This document shows, in pieces, positions 16,235 to 23,420 of a DNA stretch of 23,870 nt; position 1 is the stretch's first letter; each line of letters opens with the position of its first letter. Origin of the DNA: Bacillota bacterium. Lineage in GTDB: Bacteria > Bacillota > Dethiobacteria > Dethiobacterales > Dethiobacteraceae. The position numbers and the translations under genes are program-made. The DNA is taken from the NCBI GenBank assembly GCA_012841735.1, contig DUUE01000059.1:1-23870 (forward strand), in the 5' to 3' direction. The notes under the pieces were generated by a model. It ran no database searches. It was not told the origin of the DNA and was given only the letters and a program-made list of their open reading frames with translations.

Positions 16235-16559
16235 GTGCACCCACCTCCCCGCGCTTATCCAGGACAACAGTTCCGGGAGCTGTTTTGACTTTTTTCAGGT
16301 AGGCGGCACGGGCAATAACATGGGCCGCCGTCGGATTGGCAATCCAGACCAGGACAATGAGGAGCAGCAGTTTGACGGCGGTTGCTGAAAAACCTGCATA
16401 CAGTGCCAGTGCCAAAAGAATCAGGCCCGCCCCCAGGGTATCGCATTTCGTGGTGGCATGCATGCGGCAGAATACGTCCGGCAGGCGCAAAAGCCCCGCC
16501 ACGCCCACCAGGAAAAAAAACATACCGCCGGCAAGCAAAATAATAATCACAGCTGTCAT
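16227..16559 (-). CDS. mnhG: MrpG/MbhC-like antiporter subunit
   Basis: A 110-residue three-helix protein with the MnhG pattern: GVAGLLRLPDVFCRMHATTKCDTLGAGLI (18-46) and NPTAAHVIARAAY (75-87). Small structural subunit of Mrp antiporters. It starts at ATG after AAGGAGG, 12 bases after mnhF. Its stop lies within the start region of the DUF4040 gene, so the reading frames are coupled. Length normal. Confidence 0.93.
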   Translation of the reverse strand: MTAVIIILLAGGMFFFLVGVAGLLRLPDVFCRMHATTKCDTLGAGLILLALALYAGFSATAVKLLLLIVLVWIANPTAAHVIARAAYLKKVKTAPGTVVLDKRGEVGAHD

Positions 16560-16571
16560 GACCGGGCCTCC

Positions 16572-16856
16572 TTATTCCAGGGCGCCTTTTTCCAGGTATT
16601 TGGCTATACCGATGGTAGCAATAAAACTGATCAGCGCATAAACAAGAGCCACATCAAGAAAGAATTCCTGATGGAACACCAGTGAAACCAGGGCGATAAT
16701 CACCACCGTTTTAGTACCGATAACATTAATGGCCACAACACGGTCGGCTTCCGTGGGGCCTGCCACCGCCCGCCAGAGGCAGAAAAAAGTGGCAGCCACC
16801 AGCAGGATGCCGGCACCGGTCAGTACATTTTCCAGCAGTGTCATCTCAGGAAACAT
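16572..16856 (-). CDS. mnhF: MrpF/MbhB-like antiporter subunit
   Basis: A 94-residue three-helix protein with the MnhF core GPTEADRVVAINVIGTKTVVII and FLDVALVYALISFIATIGIAKY. The start is the ATG at 16856 (MFPEMTLLENV), with AGGAGG six bases upstream; the open frame runs further but without a site. It overlaps the end of mnhE by 11 bases. Structural subunit of the antiporter. Confidence 0.92.
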   Translation of the reverse strand: MFPEMTLLENVLTGAGILLVAATFFCLWRAVAGPTEADRVVAINVIGTKTVVIIALVSLVFHQEFFLDVALVYALISFIATIGIAKYLEKGALE

Positions 16857-17355
16857 TTTCCGCCTCCTCCAGGGCACGCAAATTGTCCGCCAGTTCCCAG
16901 GAAGCCACATCTTCCGCCCCGGCCCGTGTCAGGGCATGGACCACATAAACGTCATCCTTTATATCCACTGTCAGGGTGCCGGGAGTGAGGGTAATGGAGT
17001 TGCCCAGGATAACACGGTTAAGCGGCTTGCGTATATCAGTGCGGAACTCAACAAAACACGGGGAAATATTAAGCCGGGGTGACAGGACAATTTTGGCCAC
17101 ATCCCAGTTTGCCTGGAAAACGGCTATCATGAGCCGCGCAAAATACACACCGAACCCCAGGACAGCCCGCAGGGTAACAAGGGGTCTTTCTTCTTTATTT
17201 AAGAGCAGCTCCCGGTTAAAGGCGGCCACCGCCAGCGAACAAAGGACACCGACAAGCAGATGCTGCCAGTGCAGACGCCAGGTAATCAGGAGCCAGAAAA
17301 GGAAAAGGACGGCCGCCGTACCCCAGAAAACAGTGTCTGTAACAGTTTTTTTCAC
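16846..17355 (-). CDS. mnhE: MrpE/MbhA-like antiporter subunit
   Basis: A 169-residue protein with two or three N-terminal membrane helices (about 7-28, 30-45, 60-80) followed by a cytoplasmic domain. The domain has FRTDIRKPLNRVILGNSITLTPGTLTVDI, the MnhE signature. It is the first gene of the antiporter module. Start GTG overlaps the moaC stop as GTGA, so it is translated by coupling to moaC. MrpE is thought to help assembly of the complex. Confidence 0.93.
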   Translation of the reverse strand: MKKTVTDTVFWGTAAVLFLFWLLITWRLHWQHLLVGVLCSLAVAAFNRELLLNKEERPLVTLRAVLGFGVYFARLMIAVFQANWDVAKIVLSPRLNISPCFVEFRTDIRKPLNRVILGNSITLTPGTLTVDIKDDVYVVHALTRAGAEDVASWELADNLRALEEAENVS

Positions 17356-17840
17356 TGCTTCCCGCCTCCCCGCCGGAAATGTCCTGATTTGCCGCCCTTT
17401 TTCTCCAGCAGCATAATCCCGTCGATGACCATTTCCCTGTCAATGGCTTTGCACATGTCATAAATGGTCAGCGCCGCCACGGAAACGGCAGTCAGCGCTT
17501 CCATTTCCACACCGGTTTTCCCCGTCGTAGAGACTGCGGCTACTATTTCCACCGCCGACTCTTCCGGTTGCAGGGTGAAAGTGAGATCAACCGCAGTCAG
17601 AAAGAGCGGGTGGCACATGGGGATCAGACGGGAAGTGTCTTTGGCCGCCATAATACCGGCAACCTGCGCCACCGCCAGCACATCCCCCTTGGCCATGCCG
17701 CCGGCCGCGATCCGCTGCAGTGTGGCCGGTTGCATTTTTACCCTGCCGCAAGCCCTGGCAGTGCGCCTGCTGTCCGCTTTCTCTGATACATCCACCATTC
17801 TGGCACGTCCCTGTGTGTTGATATGGGTTAAATCGTTCAT
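17352..17840 (-). CDS. moaC: MoaC, cyclic pyranopterin monophosphate synthase
   Basis: MoaC converts the MoaA product into cyclic pyranopterin monophosphate, the first stable intermediate of molybdenum/tungsten cofactor synthesis. The start is the ATG at 17840 (MNDLTHIN), with GGAGG four bases upstream; a TTG-type extension at 17879 has no site. With this start the key residues fall at the numbers known from the E. coli enzyme: Lys51, His77 (PMCHPL), Asp128 and Lys131 (DMCKA). KADSRRTARA and GKTGVEMEAL are also intact. The protein has 162 residues, normal. It is odd that moaC heads the antiporter operon; no other moa/moe gene is in the window. Confidence 0.95.
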   Translation of the reverse strand: MNDLTHINTQGRARMVDVSEKADSRRTARACGRVKMQPATLQRIAAGGMAKGDVLAVAQVAGIMAAKDTSRLIPMCHPLFLTAVDLTFTLQPEESAVEIVAAVSTTGKTGVEMEALTAVSVAALTIYDMCKAIDREMVIDGIMLLEKKGGKSGHFRRGGGKQ

Positions 17841-17900
17841 GGCGCCTCCAATTGTTCCAATTTTCTCAATACTTGTCACCTACTATGCGGCAGTAACATT

Positions 17901-17929
17901 AGTCTACACCGCCCTGTTATTCTTGTCAA
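17901..17929 (-). promoter_or_regulatory. Sigma-A promoter of the moaC-antiporter operon
   Basis: Minus strand TTGACA (17924-17929, perfect), exactly 17 bases, then TAGACT (17901-17906, four of six consensus bases). It stands between the rnf terminator and moaC and gives an untranslated leader of about 54 bases. Confidence 0.72.
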
Positions 17930-17956
17930 TGGGCGGCACCCTGCCGGGGCCGTGGA

Positions 17957-17998
17957 AGAAAAAGGCAGGCGGTGCGGAAGCTCGCTTCCGCACCGCCT
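17957..17998 (-). terminator. Rho-independent terminator of the rnf operon
   Basis: The minus strand has AGGCGGTGCGGAAGC pairing perfectly with GCTTCCGCACCGCCT across a 2-base loop (15-bp GC-rich palindrome). The hairpin is followed, after GCC, by five T, a C and two more T. It stands four bases after the rnfB stop. Confidence 0.9.
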
Positions 17999-18002
17999 GT
18001 GT

Positions 18003-18791
18003 TTAAACAATGGTTTTTTGCGGGCAAACTTCCACGCAAGTTCCGCAATTTGTGCACAGATTGCTGTCAATGACAGCCACATTGTTTTCCATGTGGATGG
18101 CATCGACAGGACAGTTTTTCACGCATAAAGTACAGGCGATACAGCCGCGGTCACAGACAGAACGCACCTGTTTGCCTTTGTCCTGTGACTTGCAGCGCAC
18201 ATGGTGCACACCCCTGGCGTTCACCATGTCAATAACCTGCCGGGGGCATTCATTTTTACATTTGCCGCAGCCGATGCAGAGAGTGATATCAATGATCGGC
18301 AGGCCGTTTTCCCCCATTACAATGGCATCCACCGGGCAGACACGTTCACAGTTGCCCAGCCCCACACAGCCAAAGCTGCAGGCCAGCGGGCCGCCGCCGA
18401 ACATCAGGGCGGCTTTGCAGTCGGGCACACCGTCATACACAGATTTGGCCCGGGCTGTATTGCAGTCACCCACACATTTTAACTGGGCCACCAGGCGGTC
18501 TTCCGCCTCAGGTGTTTCCGCTCCCATAACTTCGGCAATTTTGGCCGCCACTTTGGCGCCGCCGGGAGTACAGCCGTTCAAAGGGGCACGTCCGGCCACC
18601 ACTTCCTCTGCAAACTGGGCGCAGCCGGCGTAACCGCAGGCACCGCAGTTTGCCCCCACCAATAATTCCTGAACCATTTCTATTCTTGGATCAACCTCAA
18701 CGGCAAACTTCTGCGAGGCAAAAGCCAGCAGACCGCCGAAGATCAGTCCCATGGCCGCCAGGCTGATAACCGCTGGAATAATCATGCTCAT
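18003..18791 (-). CDS. rnfB: RnfB, iron-sulfur subunit of the Rnf complex (ferredoxin entry)
   Basis: RnfB takes electrons from reduced ferredoxin. The 262-residue protein has an N-terminal membrane helix (about 4-26) and then a 4Fe-4S domain with Cys49, Cys52, Cys57 and Cys74 (NCGACGYAGC...GC). Four further ferredoxin-like Cys sets follow: Cys138/142/148/152, 172/175/178/182, 217/220/223/227 and 246/249/252/256. Extra cysteines at 106, 110, 125, 200 and 213 could hold parts of another cluster. This is the longer, cluster-rich clostridial form. The ATG follows rnfA by seven bases with GGAGG; a second ATG two codons in is the alternative. Last gene of the operon. Confidence 0.96.
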   Translation of the reverse strand: MSMIIPAVISLAAMGLIFGGLLAFASQKFAVEVDPRIEMVQELLVGANCGACGYAGCAQFAEEVVAGRAPLNGCTPGGAKVAAKIAEVMGAETPEAEDRLVAQLKCVGDCNTARAKSVYDGVPDCKAALMFGGGPLACSFGCVGLGNCERVCPVDAIVMGENGLPIIDITLCIGCGKCKNECPRQVIDMVNARGVHHVRCKSQDKGKQVRSVCDRGCIACTLCVKNCPVDAIHMENNVAVIDSNLCTNCGTCVEVCPQKTIV

Positions 18792-18798
18792 ACGCCTC

Positions 18799-19374
18799 CT
18801 ACATCATACCTTGGAATCCCAAAAAAGCTATGGAAAGGATTCCTGCCAGAATCAGGGCAATGGAGACTCCGCGGAAAGGTTTGGGCAAAAAAACCAGTTC
18901 CAAACGCTCACGGATACCTGCCATAATCACCAGAGCAACGGTAAAGCCAATGGCAGCGGCAACACCGAACACCACAGCCTCCAGCAGGTTATACTCCAGC
19001 TGGATATTCAGCAATGCCACACCAAGCACGGCACAGTTGGTAGTGATCAGGGGCAGGAAAATGCCGAGTGCCTGGTAAAGAACCGGACTGACTTTCCGGA
19101 TGACCAGTTCCACGAACTGCACGAGGGAAGCGATTACCAGGATAAAAACAATTGTCCGCAGGTATTGCAGCTCGTAAGGCACCAGGAGGTAGTATTCCAA
19201 AAGCCATGTAACCAGGGAAGCCAGGCCCATGACAAAGGTAACTGCCATCCCCATGCCAACGGATGTTTCCACTTTCTTGGAGACACCGAGGAAGGGGCAG
19301 ATACCAAGGAAACGCGAAAGCACAAAGTTGTTGACAAAAACGGCACCAAAGAAAATTGCCACTAAACTCGTCAT
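18799..19374 (-). CDS. rnfA: RnfA, membrane subunit of the Rnf complex
   Basis: A 191-residue protein with six membrane helices, one of the two inverted-topology core subunits (with RnfE) that bind an iron-sulfur centre within the membrane. VNNFVLSRFLGICPFLGVSKK (14-34) and LPLITTNCAVLGVALLN (about 107-123) hold the two conserved Cys (Cys26 and Cys114) seen in the family. The start has GGAGGGGAGGG upstream. It lies 13 bases after rnfE. Certain at family level; NqrE is the Nqr homolog but the context with RnfB is decisive. Confidence 0.96.
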   Translation of the reverse strand: MTSLVAIFFGAVFVNNFVLSRFLGICPFLGVSKKVETSVGMGMAVTFVMGLASLVTWLLEYYLLVPYELQYLRTIVFILVIASLVQFVELVIRKVSPVLYQALGIFLPLITTNCAVLGVALLNIQLEYNLLEAVVFGVAAAIGFTVALVIMAGIRERLELVFLPKPFRGVSIALILAGILSIAFLGFQGMM

Positions 19375-19387
19375 TATCTACCCTCCC

Positions 19388-19987
19388 CTACTCCAGTCTG
19401 AACTTTTTAAACACCACATTAACCAACGCCATCAGCAGGCCGAGAACAATGAAACCTCCCGGCGGTGTACCAATAATTTGAAAGGGTTCATAGGCCGCAC
19501 CCATGATATTCGCACCGAAAAGTGTACCCGCGGCCAGAAGTTCACGGATGGCACCAATTACTGTCAGGGAAACGGTAAAGCCAATTCCCATACCCAGACC
19601 GTCGGCAATTGAATCAATAACAGGACTTTTGGAAGCAAAGGCCTCCGCCCTGCCAAGAATAATACAGTTAACAACAATGAGCGGTACGAAAATACCCAGC
19701 TGGGAGTGAAGTGCCGGTGCATACGCATTGAGAACCATATCCACGATGGTAACAAAAGTGGCGATAATGATAATAAACGCGGGGATGCGGATTTTGTCCG
19801 GAATAAATTTACGCAGCAGGGAAATTACCACGTTGGAAGCGATCAGCACCGCTGCCGTGGACAAGCCCATCCCCAGGCCGTTTATGGCCAGTGTGGTCAC
19901 GGCTAGTGTGGGGCACATCCCCAGCACAAGTCGGAAGGTCGGGTTTTCTTTAAAGACGCCCTTGGTCAGTTCTTTCATTAAGCTCAT
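19388..19987 (-). CDS. rnfE: RnfE, membrane subunit of the Rnf complex
   Basis: A 199-residue protein with six membrane helices, partner of RnfA and homolog of NqrD. NPTFRLVLGMCPTLAVTT (15-32) and VPLIVVNCIILGRAEAFA contain the conserved Cys pair (in GMCP and VNC) that coordinates the membrane iron-sulfur centre. It starts at ATG after GGGGGGTGAGGAC and lies 14 bases after rnfG. Length is normal. Confidence 0.96.
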   Translation of the reverse strand: MSLMKELTKGVFKENPTFRLVLGMCPTLAVTTLAINGLGMGLSTAAVLIASNVVISLLRKFIPDKIRIPAFIIIIATFVTIVDMVLNAYAPALHSQLGIFVPLIVVNCIILGRAEAFASKSPVIDSIADGLGMGIGFTVSLTVIGAIRELLAAGTLFGANIMGAAYEPFQIIGTPPGGFIVLGLLMALVNVVFKKFRLE

Positions 19988-20001
19988 GTCCTCACCCCCC
20001 G

Positions 20002-21099
20002 CTATTGCTGCAGTGCATCGGTGACTGCGTCCATGATACCCTGGCTGCTGAAAGTGGCACCACTGACGGCGTCAACCTGCACTGACTGTTCATCAATAAT
20101 GCGTTTGGGAATTTCCGCTTTTGCCTTGTCAAAGTATTCCGGCGTGTCGTCCCCGTTTGTTACTTCAATAGCGGTGATTTTCCCGCCGGCTACCGTAACT
20201 TTCACTTTAATACCGGGCATTAGGCCTACGCCTTCGCCCTCATAGACGCCGTCGGGCAGGGCGGATATGTCAACGCCGGGGCCGGCGGCGGCGTTTTGCA
20301 GCGCATTGGTGACAGCATCAATGATGCCCTGGCTGCTGAAAGTGGCACCACTGGCGGCGTCAACCTGCACTGACTGTTCATCAATAATGCGTTTGGGAAC
20401 TTCCGCTTTTGCCTTGTCAAAGTATTCCGGCGTGTCGTCCCCGTTTGTCACTTCAATAGCGGTGATTTTCCCGCCGGCTACTGTAACTTTCACTTTAATA
20501 CCGGGCATTAAGCCTTCACCTTCGCCCTCATAGACACCGTCGGGCAGGGCGGAAATGTCAATGGCCGGGGGCACATCTGCCAGCTCACCGCCAAAGGCGG
20601 TCAGAATGGCTTCCATTTCTTTTTTCACGCCGTTTTCCACTGCCACGCTGGAAATGGTGGCACCGGAAATATTGTCCACATCAAAGGAATCTGCCAGCGT
20701 TTTGCCAAGAAACTGATTGCGATAGGATTCTTCTTCAATTTTGGAACCCAGGCCTGCCGTCTCACTGTGCGAAACAATAGTCAGGCTGACCAGTTTCCCT
20801 TCACCGTCAATTCCCAGGTTAAAACGAATTTCTCCGCCATAACCGTTGGTTTTTCCTTCCGCCAGAATACCTACAAGATTGCCGTCCGCATCGTAGCCAA
20901 TGGTGGCCGTCCTGCCGTCGGCTTCTTTGTCTTCAAACGTATCCACCGTGGGAAAAAGCTCCTGCAGGAGAGCAATTTTTTCTTCATACAGACGTTTTTC
21001 AATAATTTCAGATGTTACCTGATTGGTATATGCCAGGGCGCCTGCAGACACTGCACAAATGACCATCAGGATCAGGCCAAGCCTTAATATCTCTTTCAT
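20002..21099 (-). CDS. rnfG: RnfG with three FMN-binding domains
   Basis: RnfG carries covalent FMN on the outer face and passes electrons between RnfD and RnfC in the Rnf chain. The first 175 residues or so are an ordinary RnfG: membrane helix (about 5-25), then an FMN-binding domain with GYGGEIRF and the flavinylation motif Asp142-x2-SGAT (Thr148). Usual RnfG ends soon after. Here two further FMN-binding domains follow (about 180-268 and 276-365), each with LPDGVYEGEG and Asp-x2-SGAT (Thr253, Thr349), so three sites for an ApbE-type flavin transferase. The two extra domains differ at only about six residues. They look like those of free-standing, PplA-like extracytoplasmic flavoproteins. 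The ATG overlaps the rnfD stop by one base (TAATG). No apbE is in the window. Confidence 0.95.
   Translation of the reverse strand: MKEILRLGLILMVICAVSAGALAYTNQVTSEIIEKRLYEEKIALLQELFPTVDTFEDKEADGRTATIGYDADGNLVGILAEGKTNGYGGEIRFNLGIDGEGKLVSLTIVSHSETAGLGSKIEEESYRNQFLGKTLADSFDVDNISGATISSVAVENGVKKEMEAILTAFGGELADVPPAIDISALPDGVYEGEGEGLMPGIKVKVTVAGGKITAIEVTNGDDTPEYFDKAKAEVPKRIIDEQSVQVDAASGATFSSQGIIDAVTNALQNAAAGPGVDISALPDGVYEGEGVGLMPGIKVKVTVAGGKITAIEVTNGDDTPEYFDKAKAEIPKRIIDEQSVQVDAVSGATFSSQGIMDAVTDALQQ
20009..20567 (-). repeat. rnfG: Tandem 288-bp duplication inside rnfG
   Basis: The stretch 20009-20272 repeats at 20297-20560 with a fixed shift of 288 bases (96 codons). I count about 15 mismatches in 264 bases by eye. 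The duplicated unit encodes one complete FMN-binding domain. The near identity, including third codon positions, suggests a recent duplication or ongoing gene conversion. Confidence 0.93.
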
Positions 21100-22010
21100 T
21101 ATTTTGCCACCTCCCCGTACTTTCTGGGCAGGGTCAGGTTATCAATGAGCGGTACAAGGGCATTCATCAGCAGGATGGCAAAAGTAACGCCTTCCGGGTA
21201 ACCGCCGTACAGGCGGACCAGCATGGTCATTACACCGCATCCCAGGCCGAAGATAAGCTGGCCGCGGGGAGTAACAGGTGACGTAACCATATCTGTAGCC
21301 ATAAAAAGTGCACCCAGCAAGACACCGCCGGCCAGCACATGGAAAAGCCCCGTGGCAAGTGAAAAACCTCCGTCCAACAGGCTGCCCATGACAAAAACCG
21401 CAGCAATGTAGGTGCCGGGGATGCGCCGGGTGATAAGGCCCTTGTAGAAGAGCCACACCGCTCCAAGGAGCAGCGCAAAAGCACTGGTTTCACCCAGGGA
21501 ACCGGGGACGGCGCCCACAAACAGATTTAACAATCCTGGATTTGCTGCACCGGCCAGGGGTGTGGCTGTTGCAGTCAGCTCCACCGGGCTTAACCAGCTT
21601 GTCATATGGCCCGCCCAGGAGACAAGCAGGACTGCACGCCCTACCAAAGCCGGATTAAAAATATTGTTGCCGATGCCGCCGAATATCTGTTTACCTATCA
21701 CAATGGCAACCACGCTGCCGATAACGCACAGCCACCAGGGCGGGCTGGGGGGCAGGGTCAGGGCGAGAAGGAGGCCGGTTACAGCCGCACTGCCGTCGCC
21801 AAAAATATTTTTGTTGCGGAGAATAACAGCTTCGGTCAGCATGGCGGCCACAGTACAGATAATCATGGTAATCAGTGCCGGAGTACCGAAAAAGATTATG
21901 GCAGCCAACGCAGCCGGGAATAATGCTACCAGCACGTCGCTCATCACACTTTTAATGCTTTCAGGCGATTTGATGTGTGGTGAGGACGAAACAATCAATT
22001 TGTTTTCCAT
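21099..22010 (-). CDS. rnfD: RnfD, flavin-carrying membrane subunit of the Rnf complex
   Basis: RnfD is the polytopic core subunit (NqrB homolog) that binds covalent FMN and takes part in ion movement. The 303-residue product has about nine or ten membrane helices, the FNPALVGRAVLLVSW run (about 118-132) and ATDMVTSPVTPRGQLIFGLGCG (about 238-258). The expected flavin site is within LTATATPLAG, with Thr150 before Pro-Leu; the wording differs from the usual SGAT/SAT. It starts at ATG after AAAGGAGGG, 28 bases after rnfC, and ends overlapping rnfG by one base. Confidence 0.95.
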   Translation of the reverse strand: MENKLIVSSSPHIKSPESIKSVMSDVLVALFPAALAAIIFFGTPALITMIICTVAAMLTEAVILRNKNIFGDGSAAVTGLLLALTLPPSPPWWLCVIGSVVAIVIGKQIFGGIGNNIFNPALVGRAVLLVSWAGHMTSWLSPVELTATATPLAGAANPGLLNLFVGAVPGSLGETSAFALLLGAVWLFYKGLITRRIPGTYIAAVFVMGSLLDGGFSLATGLFHVLAGGVLLGALFMATDMVTSPVTPRGQLIFGLGCGVMTMLVRLYGGYPEGVTFAILLMNALVPLIDNLTLPRKYGEVAK

Positions 22011-22038
22011 CTGATAATCCCTCCTTTACCGTTGCGCT

Positions 22039-23373
22039 TTATTTCGCAGCTGCCGCGCGGCGTTTGGCGGCAATTTCTCCTTTGGCCATACGGATCCATT
22101 GTGTCAGCGGCCGTTTGGCCGGGCAGATATAGGAGCAGCAGCCGCACTCTATGCAGTCCATGGCGTTGTAAGATTCCGCCCTGTCATACAGGCCCTGTTC
22201 GACAGAACTGCCGATAAAAAGCGGCATAATACTTACGGGACAGACGTCAACACATTTGGCGCATTTGATGCAGGGGCGGATTTCTTCTACGGTCACTTCT
22301 TTATCAGTCAGGCAAAGAATGCCGGATGTCCCTTTGGTCACAGGCAGGTTATCAACTCCGGGCTGGGCCAGGCCCATCATGGGACCGCCAAGGATCACTT
22401 TCCGTATGTTTTCGGTAAACCCGCCACACTGCTCCACCACTTCGGCTATGGGTGTACCGACACGCACCAGCATATTCTGCGGTTCCTTAATACCGGAGCC
22501 GGTAATTGTGACAATACGCTCAATCAAAGGCAAATTTTTGCGCACCGCATCGGCAATGGCTATACACGTGCCCGCGTTTTGCACCAGGCAGCCCACTGCC
22601 GCCGGCAGGCCGCCGGAAGGAACTTCCCTGCCGGTAAGCACTTTAATTAATTGTTTTTCCGCACCCTGCGGGTATTTTGTCTGCAGGGCCACAACCTCAA
22701 TGTCTTTTTCTCCTGCAACCGCTTTTTGCATAACTTCAATGGCGTCAGGCTTGTTGTCTTCTATGCCGATGAAGCCTTTCGGTGCGTCCACGATTTTCAT
22801 GGCCAGCTTCAGGCCGCACACAATATCTTCCGGGCGTTCCAGCATGGCCCGGTGGTCGGCAGTGAGATACGGCTCACATTCAGCTGCATTAACCAGCACA
22901 TAATCAATTTTCTGGTCTGCCGGCGGAGACAGTTTTACATGGGTCGGAAATGTTGCCCCGCCCATGCCGACAATGCCGGCTTCACGGACAATTTTTTTCA
23001 GTTCATCGGGTGTCAGGTTCTCCCAGTCGGGGTTGGGCCGGACCGATTCATGCCAGGTATCCTGATTGTCGTTCTCAATAAAAACCGCGTCCACAGGACG
23101 CCCCAGGGCTGAATCGCACTGTGCAATTTTTACCACCTTTCCGGAAACACTGGCGTGTACCGGTGCTGAAACAAAACCTTTGCTGTCACCGATTTTCTGC
23201 CCCACTTTTACTTCGTCACCGACGGCAACCAGCGGCTCGCATGGTGCACCGATATGCTGTGACAGCGGGATGATTGCCACAGCAGGGGGTTTGGCGGGGA
23301 CGACGGGCTTTTTCTCCGTAGCACTTTTATGGTGCCCGGGATGGACGCCTCCTTTAAACGTCTTTAAGCTCAT
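22039..23373 (-). CDS. rnfC: RnfC, NADH/NAD+-side subunit of the Rnf complex
   Basis: RnfC is the peripheral NAD-reactive subunit, related to NuoF. The 444-residue protein begins with the lead segment TFKGGVHPG, has a GKV-type beta barrel (about 45-85), and a flavin/NAD domain with GMGGATFPTHVK (136-147) and NAAECEPYLTADHR (162-175). An SLBB-like region follows. At the end are two 4Fe-4S motifs, Cys368/371/374/378 and Cys407/410/413/417. It has normal length and no long C-terminal repeat extension as in some proteobacteria. First gene of rnfCDGEAB. The ATG is preceded by AAGGGGTGAG. Confidence 0.96.
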   Translation of the reverse strand: MSLKTFKGGVHPGHHKSATEKKPVVPAKPPAVAIIPLSQHIGAPCEPLVAVGDEVKVGQKIGDSKGFVSAPVHASVSGKVVKIAQCDSALGRPVDAVFIENDNQDTWHESVRPNPDWENLTPDELKKIVREAGIVGMGGATFPTHVKLSPPADQKIDYVLVNAAECEPYLTADHRAMLERPEDIVCGLKLAMKIVDAPKGFIGIEDNKPDAIEVMQKAVAGEKDIEVVALQTKYPQGAEKQLIKVLTGREVPSGGLPAAVGCLVQNAGTCIAIADAVRKNLPLIERIVTITGSGIKEPQNMLVRVGTPIAEVVEQCGGFTENIRKVILGGPMMGLAQPGVDNLPVTKGTSGILCLTDKEVTVEEIRPCIKCAKCVDVCPVSIMPLFIGSSVEQGLYDRAESYNAMDCIECGCCSYICPAKRPLTQWIRMAKGEIAAKRRAAAAK

Positions 23374-23397
23374 ACGCTGTACTCACCCCTTCAGAGT

Positions 23398-23420
23398 AAT
23401 TATAAGATTTCATTATAATT
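23398..23420 (-). promoter_or_regulatory. AT-rich dyad with two TATAAT boxes upstream of rnfC
   Basis: An inverted repeat AATTATAA - 7 bases - TTATAATT. On the minus strand it holds two TATAAT boxes (23412-23417 and 23399-23404), 25 and 38 bases before the rnfC start. No convincing -35 (TTGACA-like) stands 16-18 bases before either. It may be a promoter needing an activator, or an operator. The rest of the 152-base gap between folC and rnfC shows nothing further that I can name and no terminator for folC. Confidence 0.35.
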
